The position numbers and the translations under genes are program-made. Shown here one piece after another: positions 27,183 to 35,768 of a stretch of DNA of 64,000 nucleotides. Numbering within the stretch: position 1 is the first letter of the stretch; every line of letters starts with the position of its first letter. The notes below the pieces were generated by a model that was given only the letters and a program-made list of their open reading frames with translations, made no database searches and was not told where the DNA came from. This stretch comes from Phocaeicola faecium. Its GTDB lineage: Bacteria; Bacteroidota; Bacteroidia; Bacteroidales; Bacteroidaceae. The stretch is from NCBI RefSeq assembly GCF_014837055.1, contig NZ_JACSPQ010000017.1, positions 62,001-126,000 of the forward strand. Reading direction: 5' to 3'.

Positions 27183-28844
27183 TTATTCGCTTCTCTCGTC
27201 TTTTTGGCGAATTTCTACGCGGCGGATTTTTCCGCTGATGGTTTTCGGAAGTTCGTCGACAAACTCAATCACCCTCGGATATTTGTAAGGAGCCGTTACG
27301 CGCTTAACGTGGTCTTGAAGCTCTTTTATCAGTTCGGGGCTTGCCTTGTCTTTATAATCCTTAGCCAAAACGATGGTTGCTTTAACCACCTGACCGCGTA
27401 TTTCGTCGGGCACTCCCGTGATGGCACATTCAACAACTGCCGGATGAGTCATCAGTGCGCTCTCTACTTCAAACGGTCCAATCCGGTAGCCCGAACTTTT
27501 AATCACATCATCCGCACGTCCCACAAACCAATAATAACCGTCTTCATCGCGCCAAGCCACGTCGCCCGTATAATAAACATTATCGTGCCAAGCCTCGTGA
27601 GTAAGTTCAGGGTCGCGATAGTATTCTTTAAACAAGCCTAACGGTTTTCCTTTATCGGTGCGAATCACAATCTGTCCCTGCTCGCCGTCTTCTGCCGGAC
27701 GTCCGTCGGGTTTCAGCAAATCAATGTCGTATTGCGGATTAGGTACGCCCATGCTTCCCGGTTTCGGTTCCATCCACGGGAAAGTAGCCAGTGTCAGTGT
27801 CGTTTCTGTCTGTCCGAAGCCTTCCATCAGGCGTATGCCCGTTATCTTTTTAAAAGTCTCGTAAACCGAATAGTTCAATGCCTCTCCTGCCGTAGTACAA
27901 TACTCTAATGATGATAAATCATACTTCGATAAGTCTTCACGTATCAGGAAGCGATAGATGGTTGGAGGCGCACAAAGCGATGTAATACGATAATCATGTA
28001 TTTTTTTCAGAATATCTGCCGGGGTAAACTTCTCATGGTCGTACACGAAGATGTTGGCTCCGGCTATCATCTGACCGTAAAGTTTTCCCCATACAGCCTT
28101 GCCCCATCCCGTGTCGGCAATGGTGAAATGCAGGCTGTCTTCATGCAGGTTATGCCAGAAGCATCCCGTAGAAATATGTCCTAACGGGTAAGTAAAGTCA
28201 TGAGCCACCATTTTAGGCTCACCCGTAGTGCCGGATGTGAAATACATCAGCGAGATGTCATCGTTTGTGTTTACTTGAGCCGGACGTGTGAAAGGAGCAG
28301 CATGTTCGATGCCCGTGTGGAAATTCTCGAATCCTTCCGGATATTCCGGTCCTACGCTTACCAGTTTCTCTACCGAAGGAGAGTCCGCCATTGCGTCTGA
28401 GATATGTCCCGTGATGACCGGTTCTCCGGCTGCGACGATTACTTTTATATCGGCAGCATTACAGCGGTATACGATGTCTTTCTTTGTAAGCAAGTGAGTG
28501 GCAGGTATTGTTACCGCCCCCAGTTTATGTAAGGCGATGATGGAAAACCAGAACTCATAGCGACGCTTCAGGATAAGCATTACCTTGTCACCACGTCCGA
28601 TGCCGAGGCTTTGAAAGTAAGAAGCCGTCATGTCACTATACTTCTTCAAGTCGGCAAAAGTGAATTGGATATGTTCTCCTTTATCGTTTGTCCAAAGCAA
28701 TGCTTTCTTATCCGGACATTCTGCTGCCCATGCGTCTACTACATCGTATCCGAAATTGAAGTTTTCGGGTACTTTTATTTTAAAGTTCTTTATGAAATCC
28801 TCTTGTGAGGTGAAATGGGTCTGTTCTAAGAATCTTTCTAACAT
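27183..28844 (-). CDS. AMP-forming acyl-CoA synthetase (acetyl/medium-chain type)
   Basis: A cytosolic enzyme of 553 residues of the ANL superfamily that activates a carboxylic acid as acyl-AMP and then acyl-CoA. The P-loop [11 protein letters not shown] is at 201-211. GFGQTETT marks the adenylate site, [34 protein letters not shown] covers the hinge and A8 motif, and the catalytic lysine is K539 in [10 protein letters not shown]. The overall pattern resembles short- to medium-chain (ACSM-like) enzymes; the exact acid is unknown. It lies 19 bp after an XRE-cupin regulator gene that probably controls it. Confidence 0.88.
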   Translation of the reverse strand: MLERFLEQTHFTSQEDFIKNFKIKVPENFNFGYDVVDAWAAECPDKKALLWTNDKGEHIQFTFADLKKYSDMTASYFQSLGIGRGDKVMLILKRRYEFWFSIIALHKLGAVTIPATHLLTKKDIVYRCNAADIKVIVAAGEPVITGHISDAMADSPSVEKLVSVGPEYPEGFENFHTGIEHAAPFTRPAQVNTNDDISLMYFTSGTTGEPKMVAHDFTYPLGHISTGCFWHNLHEDSLHFTIADTGWGKAVWGKLYGQMIAGANIFVYDHEKFTPADILKKIHDYRITSLCAPPTIYRFLIREDLSKYDLSSLEYCTTAGEALNYSVYETFKKITGIRLMEGFGQTETTLTLATFPWMEPKPGSMGVPNPQYDIDLLKPDGRPAEDGEQGQIVIRTDKGKPLGLFKEYYRDPELTHEAWHDNVYYTGDVAWRDEDGYYWFVGRADDVIKSSGYRIGPFEVESALMTHPAVVECAITGVPDEIRGQVVKATIVLAKDYKDKASPELIKELQDHVKRVTAPYKYPRVIEFVDELPKTISGKIRRVEIRQKDERSE

Positions 28845-28863
28845 GGATGTATCAAGTTGTTTG

Positions 28864-29421
28864 TTATTGCATAACGATAGCTAAAAATTTAACCGTTTTC
28901 CCGTCTAATGCTTTCATGCCGTGGGGAAGGGAAGAGTTGAAGTAAAGGCTGTCGCCGGGATTTAAGACCAATTCTTTTCCGTTGATGCTGAGTAACAGCC
29001 GTCCTTCTATAACTAAGTTAAATTCCTGTCCGCTATGCGTATTGTAATACATTGGTGTATCATCGGGTTTAGGCTCTACTGTAACGATAAACGGGTCGGC
29101 TTTCCGGTTGCGGAATCCCGAAGCCAGCGACTCGTATTTGTAGGCTTTGGTGCGTTCTACAGAGATGCCTGTTCCTTTGCGTGTGAGGAAATACGAACTC
29201 ATTTTCGGTTCTTCACCGAACATCAGTACATCAAGGGGAATGTCAAACCGGTGAGCTATGCGCTGCAAGGTACTTACCGAGATGTCACTTTCGCCCGACT
29301 CGATTTGCTGATATTGTTTCAAATCAAGCTGACAATCTGCTGCCATTTCTTCGATGCTCAAGTCTAAAGCGTCACGCAATCCGCGTACTCGTTCGCCTAT
29401 TTGTTTTATTTGTTCGTCCAT
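28864..29421 (-). CDS. XRE-family transcriptional regulator with C-terminal cupin domain
   Basis: A protein of 185 residues. A helix-turn-helix of the XRE/Cro type spans about 8-65 ([26 protein letters not shown]). A small-molecule-binding cupin_2 domain spans about 110-183 ([35 protein letters not shown]). This architecture senses ligands such as polyamines or amino acids in other bacteria. Here it heads a two-gene operon with the acyl-CoA synthetase, suggesting control by an acid or CoA-ester (inference). Confidence 0.85.
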   Translation of the reverse strand: MDEQIKQIGERVRGLRDALDLSIEEMAADCQLDLKQYQQIESGESDISVSTLQRIAHRFDIPLDVLMFGEEPKMSSYFLTRKGTGISVERTKAYKYESLASGFRNRKADPFIVTVEPKPDDTPMYYNTHSGQEFNLVIEGRLLLSINGKELVLNPGDSLYFNSSLPHGMKALDGKTVKFLAIVMQ

Positions 29422-29443
29422 GGTGTGATTTAGTTTGTTTCGT

Positions 29444-29477
29444 CAAAAATACGAAAGATTTCGATAAATACCACAAA
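29444..29477 (-). promoter_or_regulatory. Promoter of the XRE-cupin/acyl-CoA ligase operon
   Basis: On the minus strand TTTG (29477-29474), 22 bp, TATTTTTG (29451-29444). It abuts the left arm of the inverted repeat at 29479. Confidence 0.5.
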
Positions 29478-29548
29478 ACAGGCACGGATTTCACTCTAAA
29501 TACATTCGCTTTTGTAAAAAAAACGTGTATCTCAGTAATCCGTGCCTG
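29474..29548 (-). terminator. Long-loop hairpin, probable terminator of the PepSY-like lipoprotein gene
   Basis: CAGGCACGGATT (29479-29490) pairs perfectly with AATCCGTGCCTG (29537-29548) around a 46-nt loop; TTTTG follows on the minus strand. It is also positioned immediately upstream of the XRE promoter, so a regulatory role is possible. Confidence 0.5.
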
Positions 29549-29596
29549 AATGATTTGAGGTATCAACCTCGTATGTCAGTAATGACTTTTCAATCG

Positions 29597-30856
29597 TTAA
29601 TCGTCAATGCGAAGGATTTCGCCGGTTTCATCAAGAAGGACATCCATCTCATCCCATACTTCTACTTCATAGTAAGTTCCTTTGGGTGTTTCGTAACATT
29701 CGGCATCTTCGTCAAGGTAAGAATGTGTGCCGTACTTGTTGTTCAACGTTGACTTAACTGCTTCCGGAAGCTGGCTTGAACGAATGTCGTAGTTGGTATA
29801 TACCCAAGTTTCATCGCTGTGGGTAAAGTATACATCTTTTTCTTTACCGTCATGGCGGATTTCTATTTCAATCAGTCCGTCGTCGAAATCTCTGTCTGTG
29901 ATGCGGTAGCCCGGATACTTTTCATTCAGTACATTCTCAATGCCTTTGAGCGTACCTTGCGAGTCTCCGCCATCGGTGGGGATGTCGCTTACCGGACGTT
30001 GGATTTCATTGCCGGCTGCATCCATATAAACCTTATGTTCGCGGTCGCCTTGCTCTAATTCGATACAGTAATATCCTTCCGTGTTGTCTGGTGTGAAGTA
30101 TTGGTCCACATCATCGATTCGGTAGTTCGGATAATTAGTATTGACAAACGTCGTTACTACATCGGGGATATTCCGCTTTCCGTATTCTCTCTTAGTCCGT
30201 TGCCATGTTTCCGACTTGTCGAACCAGATTTCATACTTTGAGTTGTCATAGATGATTTCCACTTCCGTTCCGTTATCTTCCTTGTCGATATCCACGATTC
30301 TCGCTCCCGGATAGTTTTGTTCTATCCAACTGTTGATACCGGTTGTCGGAGCTTGAGGCAGGTAACCTGTGTAGTCGTTCGGCTTGCCGTCCGAGTCCAC
30401 CTCTTCGCTTATCATAATGCCATCTTCTGTGTAGCAGATATCGAATTCCAATCCGGCGTTATTCACTTCAATCACGTAGAGAGTGGGAACGCCGTTTCTT
30501 TCCAATACATCCACGGTGTCGTCGTGCGTCCACGATGCGTAAGTACTGCTACTGAACGCTGTGTTCACAGCCTCAGGCAGCGAAGCAAACGGGATTTCAG
30601 TTTTCGTCATTCCCCAGCTTGCGCTGTTCAGTTCATACCATGCCGTAGCTTCTCCTCCGTCATCCGTGAAGTTGGCAACGGCATATCCGTCTTGTATCGA
30701 CCAGCTTGCACGTGTATCTCCAAATCGGGTTTGGAAATCGTCTAATACAGCTTGTGGCACGTTACCATCGTTGTTTGTAGGCTCATTGTCATTGCTACAT
30801 GCAGCCAATGTGAGCATTCCACTGATTAACAGTGTCCAAAAAGATACTTTTTTCAT
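29597..30856 (-). CDS. Lipoprotein with tandem PepSY-like (DUF2874) repeats
   Basis: A protein of 419 residues with lipoprotein signal LAAC (C19). After a linker it consists of about three similar beta-rich modules (about 28-155, 160-280 and 300-419). Each pairs a helix such as SLPEAVNTAF or IPDVVTTFVN with strands of the type YEVEVWDEMDVLL. This is the PepSY-like/BLIP-like fold frequent in secreted gut Bacteroidetes proteins, whose role is unknown. The protein is very acidic, as expected for an exposed domain. The start at 30856 gives a proper signal peptide; 13 extra codons upstream are discarded. Confidence 0.8.
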   Translation of the reverse strand: MKKVSFWTLLISGMLTLAACSNDNEPTNNDGNVPQAVLDDFQTRFGDTRASWSIQDGYAVANFTDDGGEATAWYELNSASWGMTKTEIPFASLPEAVNTAFSSSTYASWTHDDTVDVLERNGVPTLYVIEVNNAGLEFDICYTEDGIMISEEVDSDGKPNDYTGYLPQAPTTGINSWIEQNYPGARIVDIDKEDNGTEVEIIYDNSKYEIWFDKSETWQRTKREYGKRNIPDVVTTFVNTNYPNYRIDDVDQYFTPDNTEGYYCIELEQGDREHKVYMDAAGNEIQRPVSDIPTDGGDSQGTLKGIENVLNEKYPGYRITDRDFDDGLIEIEIRHDGKEKDVYFTHSDETWVYTNYDIRSSQLPEAVKSTLNNKYGTHSYLDEDAECYETPKGTYYEVEVWDEMDVLLDETGEILRIDD

Positions 30857-30883
30857 AACCCAATCCTTTTTATGTTTCTGCGG

Positions 30884-30891
30884 CAAACTTA
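30884..30891 (-). promoter_or_regulatory. -7 element for the PepSY-like lipoprotein gene
   Basis: TAAGTTTG on the minus strand, 27 bp before the chosen ATG, which supports that start. Confidence 0.4.
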
Positions 30892-30940
30892 TCATGCAAT
30901 TCTGAAAAGAAACTGAAAACTATCCATCAATTTATTTTTT

Positions 30941-30975
30941 AATGCGAATCAGGAAGCCAATTTCTGATTCGCATT
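30941..30975. repeat. Perfect 12-bp inverted repeat downstream of proB
   Basis: AATGCGAATCAG (30941-30952) and CTGATTCGCATT (30964-30975). There is no T-run on the minus side, so it is a weak terminator candidate. Confidence 0.55.
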
Positions 30976-31021
30976 ATAAATTATTGAGTAAAATCAAAAC
31001 TGTTTCTTAATGCAAGCTCAG

Positions 31022-32104
31022 TTAATCCAAATACAGATAATCGTAATGCACCAGCGGACGCTGACCGTGTTTACCCAACTGTTTGCGGGCTTCTGCCGAG
31101 TCGGTAGCAATACGTCCTACACCGATAGGTTGCCCCTCGGCATCCATTATTTTTACGATGTCATCCTTCTCAAAGTCGCCTACGATGCGTTCTACCCCGA
31201 TGGGCAATATACTCACCGCCTTGTCGCCCCGGATAACCTCTGTGGCATGTTGGTTCAAGTGCAGTTCGCCTTTGGCGAAGCCTTCGCTGTGGGCTATCCA
31301 CTTCTTAACGCTCGAAACCTCTTCCGATGCGGGAATGAACCGCGTGTGTACCGTTTCGTCGGGGCGCAGCAGCAAGTCGGGCAGTATGTTGTCTCGCTTT
31401 CCGTTGGCTATGATTACCGTAATACCCTCGTCGGCAACCTTGCGGGCAATGGTGGTTTTGGTCAGCATACCGCCCCGCCCGAAACCCGACTTCTCTGTGC
31501 GGATGTAGTCCGACAAATCCTTGCCCTGTTCCACCTCCCGGATAACCGACGTACCCGGTTCGGAAGGAGAGCCGTTATAAATACCGTCAATGTTGCTCAG
31601 AATAATTAACGCCTGCATGTCCATCATCGAAGCAATCATGCCCGACAGCTCATCGTTATCGGTAAACATCAGTTCGGTGACGGAGATGGTATCGTTTTCG
31701 TTGACGATGGGGATAACCCCGTTTTCCAACATCACCCGCATACAGTTCCGCTGGTTCAGGTAATGTCGGCGCGTGCCGAAACTCTCTTTCGTGGTAAGCA
31801 CCTGCCCCACAGTGATGCCATGTTCGCGGAAGAGTTCGTAATAACGGTTAATCAGTTTTGCCTGACCCACGGCGGAGAAAAGCTGACGCTGCTCCACGCT
31901 GTCTAACCGGCGTTGAGGCTTCACCTCGCTGCGTCCCGAAGCAACCGCTCCCGATGAAACCAACACCACTTCGACGCCCCCCTTATGAAGCTCTGCCACT
32001 TGGTCGACCAGTGCCGACATCCGCGTAACGTCCAGCGTCCCGTCGCGGCGTGTTAATACATTGCTGCCTATTTTTACGGCAATTTTATGAAACTGATAGT
32101 CCAT
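31022..32104 (-). CDS. proB: Glutamate 5-kinase
   Basis: A cytosolic enzyme of 360 residues that phosphorylates glutamate in the first step of proline synthesis. The amino-acid-kinase domain (about 1-255) begins KIAVKIGSNVLT and has VVLVSSGAVASG and IVNENDTIS. A PUA domain follows (about 275-352), as in full-length bacterial enzymes. proA is not adjacent in this window. It is a single gene, divergent from the HAD phosphatase gene across a palindromic repeat. Confidence 0.95.
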   Translation of the reverse strand: MDYQFHKIAVKIGSNVLTRRDGTLDVTRMSALVDQVAELHKGGVEVVLVSSGAVASGRSEVKPQRRLDSVEQRQLFSAVGQAKLINRYYELFREHGITVGQVLTTKESFGTRRHYLNQRNCMRVMLENGVIPIVNENDTISVTELMFTDNDELSGMIASMMDMQALIILSNIDGIYNGSPSEPGTSVIREVEQGKDLSDYIRTEKSGFGRGGMLTKTTIARKVADEGITVIIANGKRDNILPDLLLRPDETVHTRFIPASEEVSSVKKWIAHSEGFAKGELHLNQHATEVIRGDKAVSILPIGVERIVGDFEKDDIVKIMDAEGQPIGVGRIATDSAEARKQLGKHGQRPLVHYDYLYLD

Positions 32105-32133
32105 CGTTTTTCCTGTTTTTTTTGATGTGTATG

Positions 32134-32141
32134 CAAAGATA
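32134..32141 (-). promoter_or_regulatory. -7 element for proB
   Basis: TATCTTTG on the minus strand, about 30 bp before the proB ATG; weak -33 box. Confidence 0.5.
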
Positions 32142-32172
32142 CAATTTATTGTAAAACAAGTACCTGAACCTC

Positions 32173-32266
32173 CCGTAAAAAACTACCGCATGTGTTTGCC
32201 TGCGCATCCCATAGCGTTGGCCGGTTCATGCGGTAGTTTTTTACGGTTCTACCCCATGCGTTTTTT
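32173..32266. repeat. Dispersed palindromic repeat, copy 5
   Basis: Perfect 20-bp arms at 32173-32192 and 32227-32246 (core ACTACCGCATG/CATGCGGTAGT) enclose CGCATCCCATAGCG-like family sequence; a CCATGCGTTTTTT edge follows. It lies between divergent genes, so it cannot be a conventional terminator for either. Confidence 0.85.
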
Positions 32267-32338
32267 GAGCATGTTGTTACCGCCCGTAACGTGTAGTGGA
32301 GCGGCAAAATGCTTTGGCATTTTATTCCCATCGCTCAC

Positions 32339-32369
32339 ATTGCGGATAACGGATTTTGTGGTAAATTTG
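32339..32369 (+). promoter_or_regulatory. Promoter of the HAD phosphatase gene
   Basis: ATTG (32339-32342), 19 bp, TAAATTTG (32362-32369); the start codon is 28 bp further on, confirming the ATG at 32397. Confidence 0.6.
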
Positions 32370-32396
32370 CAGCGGAATCTAAAGCTGTTTTTTCTT

Positions 32397-33179
32397 ATGG
32401 TAAAAGCAATTTTCTTTGATGTGGACGGGACACTGCTTTCGTTTAAAACCCATAAAGTACCTGCGTCTACGCGCGAAGCGTTGAGGCTGTTGCGCGCAAA
32501 AGGCGTTAAAGTGTTTATCGCTACGGGGCGTCCGAAGATGCTGATGATGGAGGCTGTGGGCGACCTTGAGTTCGACGGTTATGTTACCCTGAACGGTTCG
32601 CACTGTTTCACTGCCGACCATCAAGACATTTATAAGAACTGTATTCCCAAAGACGATATCGAACGCCTCACATCCTATTGTCGCCGCTATCCGGAAATCC
32701 CGTTCGTTTTTGTAGACGAAAGCGGATGGTATATTACACATATTAATGACGATGTGGAAAACGTGTCCCGTCTGCTCGAAGTATCAGTTCCCCCGCTTAT
32801 GTCCGCCGAAGCGATGCGTAATAAAGACGTGTTGCAGATAATGGGCTATTTTGGCGAAAGCGAAGAACCGAAATTTTTCTCAGAAGTGCTGACACACTGT
32901 GTACCCATGCGCTGGCATCCTCTCTTTGCCGATATAATCGTGCGGGGGAATAGCAAGAGCGAAGGCATCGACCGCGTGTTGGCTTATTACGGCATTGACC
33001 TGAGCGAAACAATGGCATTCGGCGATGGGGGCAACGATATTCCGATGCTGCGCCATGTGGCGTTGGGCGTGGCAATGGGAAACGCGGCAGAACCGGTTCG
33101 CAGCGCGGCAAATTATGTGACGACCTCGGTAGACGATGACGGCATACTGAACGCACTGAAACACTTCAATGTATTGTAA
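32397..33179 (+). CDS. HAD-superfamily hydrolase, Cof/IIB type
   Basis: A cytosolic sugar-phosphate phosphatase-like protein of 260 residues. HAD motif I is FFDVDGTLLSF (nucleophile D8, D10), motif II is IATGRP, and motif IV is AFGDGGNDIPML; a cap of the C2B kind lies in between. Relatives (YidA, Cof) dephosphorylate sugar phosphates or flavin/PLP phosphates; the substrate is not predictable. The ATG at 32397 is chosen because the promoter lies immediately upstream. It is a single gene before tRNA-Glu. Confidence 0.88.
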   Translation: MVKAIFFDVDGTLLSFKTHKVPASTREALRLLRAKGVKVFIATGRPKMLMMEAVGDLEFDGYVTLNGSHCFTADHQDIYKNCIPKDDIERLTSYCRRYPEIPFVFVDESGWYITHINDDVENVSRLLEVSVPPLMSAEAMRNKDVLQIMGYFGESEEPKFFSEVLTHCVPMRWHPLFADIIVRGNSKSEGIDRVLAYYGIDLSETMAFGDGGNDIPMLRHVALGVAMGNAAEPVRSAANYVTTSVDDDGILNALKHFNVL

Positions 33180-33246
33180 TCCCGCCCGCTCAAACATGTT
33201 CTTCTGAGCCTTGACATACAGAAAGTATAAAAAAAACCTTTAATAT

Positions 33247-33277
33247 TTTGGCGGAATAAAAAAACTTACTACCTTTG
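33247..33277 (+). promoter_or_regulatory. Promoter of tRNA-Glu and rpsT
   Basis: TTTG (33247-33250), 19 bp, TACCTTTG (33270-33277): an exact Bacteroides consensus, as expected for a strong stable-RNA promoter. Confidence 0.8.
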
Positions 33278-33342
33278 CATCCGCAAACGAGAGATGTGTG
33301 TCCTCGTTTCAAAAAGAGGGATTTCCTCTGGGCTTAAGGCTT

Positions 33343-33414
33343 GGCCCGTTCGTCTATCGGTTAGGACGCAAGATTTTCATTCTTGAAAGGGGGGTTCGAT
33401 TCCCCCACGGGCTA
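33343..33414 (+). tRNA. tRNA-Glu (anticodon TTC)
   Basis: A full cloverleaf: acceptor GGCCCGT/ACGGGCT, anticodon stem CAAGA/TCTTG with loop TTTTCAT (anticodon TTC at 33376-33378), and T-arm GGGGGTTCGATTCCCCC. The discriminator is A, with no encoded CCA. It is co-transcribed with rpsT 43 bp downstream. Confidence 0.96.
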
Positions 33415-33456
33415 CAAAATAAACAAAATCAAGAACAATATTAAAGATTAGTCGAG

Positions 33457-33711
33457 ATGGCAAATCACAAATCATCTATTAAGAGAATTAGACAAGACGA
33501 AAAGAGAAGACTTCACAATAGATATTATGCAAAAACCATGCGTAATGCAGTGAAGAAACTTCGTGCTACAACTGACAAGGCAGAAGCTATTGCCATGTAT
33601 CCGAAAGTGCAGAAAATTTTGGATAAGTTAGCTAAGCGTAACATTATTCACAAGAATAAAGCTGCTAACTTGAAGTCAAAATTGGCTGTACATATCACAA
33701 AATTGGCTTAA
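33457..33711 (+). CDS. rpsT: 30S ribosomal protein S20
   Basis: A basic, helical protein of 84 residues that binds 16S rRNA. It starts [18 protein letters not shown], and its [20 protein letters not shown] C-terminal part is typical. It shares a strong promoter with tRNA-Glu, giving coupled expression, and is followed by a terminator. Confidence 0.96.
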   Translation: MANHKSSIKRIRQDEKRRLHNRYYAKTMRNAVKKLRATTDKAEAIAMYPKVQKILDKLAKRNIIHKNKAANLKSKLAVHITKLA

Positions 33712-33737
33712 TAACTGCTTTATTTGCAAAAGATAAT

Positions 33738-33766
33738 AAGGTCGGATTTAAAATCCGGCCTTTTGT
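33738..33766 (+). terminator. Terminator of rpsT
   Basis: GGTCGGATT (33740-33748) pairs with AATCCGGCC (33752-33760), with one G-T pair, followed by TTTTG. Confidence 0.75.
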
Positions 33767-33799
33767 CGTTTTAGGGTTTTTGTTTATCTGATGCCCGGA

Positions 33800-34402
33800 T
33801 CAGAGATGACGGGCACGGATCAGATTCATGAATTCTTCGCGGGTTTTGGCTTGGTTGAAAGCACCGGTGAAGTCAGAAGTTGTGGTTACAGAGTTTTGTT
33901 TTTCTACTCCTCTCATCTGCATACACATGTGTTTGGCTTCTATCACCACCATTACACCTAATGGATTCAACGTTTCCTGAATACATTCTTTGATTTGTAA
34001 CGTCATGCGTTCCTGCACTTGCAGGCGGTGTGAGAAGATGTCTACCACGCGGGCTATTTTGCTCAGTCCTGTAATGTATCCGTTAGGGATGTATGCCACG
34101 TGTGCTTTGCCGTAAAAAGGCAGTATATGATGCTCGCACATGGAAAAGAAGTCTATATCTTTAACGATGACCATTTGGCTGTATGGCTCCTTGAATTTGG
34201 CAGCATTCAATACCTCTTTGGGGTCCATTTCATAACCTCTCGTTAGTGTCAGCATGGCTTTGGCTACCCGTTCAGGAGTTTTTATTAATCCTTCTCTCTC
34301 AGGGTCTTCACCCAGCAGGGACAATATTTCTTTGTAATGCCCCATCAGTTTGCTTATTTTCTCTTCATTCCACTCCATTGGATTTTGGTTCATCGTAATC
34401 AT
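33800..34402 (-). CDS. folE: GTP cyclohydrolase I
   Basis: A cytosolic zinc enzyme of 200 residues that makes dihydroneopterin triphosphate from GTP, the entry to tetrahydrofolate. Zinc ligands are C89 and H92 ([10 protein letters not shown]) and C160 (KHMCMQMRG). The C-terminus [12 protein letters not shown] is typical. The start overlaps the stop of the SPOR gene by one base (TAATG); a second ATG three codons in is possible. It is the last gene of a five-gene minus-strand operon. Confidence 0.95.
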   Translation of the reverse strand: MITMNQNPMEWNEEKISKLMGHYKEILSLLGEDPEREGLIKTPERVAKAMLTLTRGYEMDPKEVLNAAKFKEPYSQMVIVKDIDFFSMCEHHILPFYGKAHVAYIPNGYITGLSKIARVVDIFSHRLQVQERMTLQIKECIQETLNPLGVMVVIEAKHMCMQMRGVEKQNSVTTTSDFTGAFNQAKTREEFMNLIRARHL

Positions 34403-34863
34403 TAGTCTAAAGGAATATTAATTTGTTCGCGTACGATGGATACTTCTTTAAAGTTTCCCGTACCTTTCAGTTTCCGCATGGCTACATGTGCTTCTTCCAT
34501 GCTTTTAAAGTCTCCCACCCGGCATAGCCAGCGAGGTGGTTGGAAATAGGTATATACCGGCATGTCAGGAAATTCTTCTTTTACTTTTTGGGCTACTCTG
34601 TTCGCCTCGTTACGTGCCTGACGGGAGTTGTTCCCGGCATAAACTTGTACACGGAACCCGCGTGCTTTTAACGTGCGTTGCGGTTCTGCCGTACTGGTAG
34701 GTATATAGCGTTTTCCTATCAGATTGGTAATCTGTTTGTCTTGATGGATGGTTACGACACCTTCTCCGGGCTGGCGGATTTGTAAACTTTCCACGATGCT
34801 TTGCTGGGCGTTTGCCATGCCTGCCGTAAGCAAGAACGCAAGAATCAGAAGATTTTTCATCAT
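34402..34863 (-). CDS. SPOR-domain protein, exported
   Basis: A protein of 153 residues with a signal peptide (about 1-19, ending MANAQ). A C-terminal SPOR-like domain (about 67-145; [26 protein letters not shown] and [21 protein letters not shown]) would bind denuded peptidoglycan glycan strands. It is probably periplasmic. It sits between tpiA and folE and overlaps folE by one base. Confidence 0.87.
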   Translation of the reverse strand: MMKNLLILAFLLTAGMANAQQSIVESLQIRQPGEGVVTIHQDKQITNLIGKRYIPTSTAEPQRTLKARGFRVQVYAGNNSRQARNEANRVAQKVKEEFPDMPVYTYFQPPRWLCRVGDFKSMEEAHVAMRKLKGTGNFKEVSIVREQINIPLD

Positions 34864-34913
34864 GACCGGAACGATTAATATGATGTGGTTATTGATAATA
34901 GTTACCGCTCAGG

Positions 34914-34949
34914 TAAAGAATCCGACAAATGTAAACATTCATCGGACTC
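34914..34949 (-). terminator. Weak hairpin between tpiA and the SPOR gene
   Basis: GAATCCGA (34918-34925) pairs with TCGGACTC (34942-34949) with one mismatch. A short T-run follows on the minus strand. It may attenuate rather than end the operon transcript. Confidence 0.4.
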
Positions 34950-34978
34950 TTCTTTCCTATGCGGGATGGTTAGAATTA

Positions 34979-35734
34979 TTATTTAAAAGCGTCGATAATG
35001 CCTTTGAAGTCTGCTGCTTTCAAAGCTGCGCCACCAATCAGACCGCCATCAACGTCCGGATTAGCGAACAATTCTTTTGCATTTGAAGGTTTGCAGCTTC
35101 CGCCGTACAAGATAGAAGTATTGTCTGCTACTTCCTGACCATATTTAGCAGCAACCAAAGAACGGATGTGAGCGTGGATTTCCTGAGCTTGTTCGGGAGT
35201 TGCGGTTTTGCCTGTACCGATAGCCCATACCGGTTCGTAAGCCAAGATTACTTTGCTGAAATCTTCGGCAGACAAAGAGAATACAGAAGCCAACTGAGCT
35301 TCTACTACTTCGTTCTGTTTGTTAGCTTCGCGTTCTTCCAATACTTCGCCGATGCAGAAAATCGGTTTCAGGTTATTAGCCAGAGCCAGTTTTACTTTTT
35401 CTTCAAGGATTTCTACTGTTTCGTGATAATAAGCACGACGTTCAGAGTGACCCAAGATAACATATTGTGCGCCCGTAGAAGCTACCATTTCAGCTGAAAC
35501 TTCTCCTGTATATGCGCCAGAAGCCTTGTCTGCACAGTTTTCTGCACCTACGCCGATGATGTTTTTGTCAACAATCGGAGTTACAGAAGCCAAGTGGATA
35601 AACGGAGTACAGATAATAACGTCGCAGTTCGGTTTGTCGGCGGTTAAAACTTCGTTTAATTCTTTTGCCAAAGCGATACCTTCTTGCAGGTTCTTGTTCA
35701 TTTTCCAGTTACCTGCTACAATGTTCTTTCTCAT
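34979..35734 (-). CDS. tpiA: Triosephosphate isomerase
   Basis: A glycolytic TIM-barrel enzyme of 251 residues. The catalytic lysine lies in GNWKMN (near 12), the histidine in ILGHSERR, the glutamate in [11 protein letters not shown], and loop 6 is intact. It sits between a DoxX-type membrane protein and a SPOR protein in an operon. The clustering with DUF1599, DoxX and folE is one I associate with Bacteroidetes. Confidence 0.97.
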   Translation of the reverse strand: MRKNIVAGNWKMNKNLQEGIALAKELNEVLTADKPNCDVIICTPFIHLASVTPIVDKNIIGVGAENCADKASGAYTGEVSAEMVASTGAQYVILGHSERRAYYHETVEILEEKVKLALANNLKPIFCIGEVLEEREANKQNEVVEAQLASVFSLSAEDFSKVILAYEPVWAIGTGKTATPEQAQEIHAHIRSLVAAKYGQEVADNTSILYGGSCKPSNAKELFANPDVDGGLIGGAALKAADFKGIIDAFK

Positions 35735-35768
35735 TTTATTTAATTTTTAAAGGGTTAATATATAAATT

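Noticed and set aside
30941-30975. Inverted repeat as the proB terminator
   Set aside because: On the minus strand the stem is followed by A residues rather than a T-run, so it is listed only as an inverted repeat.
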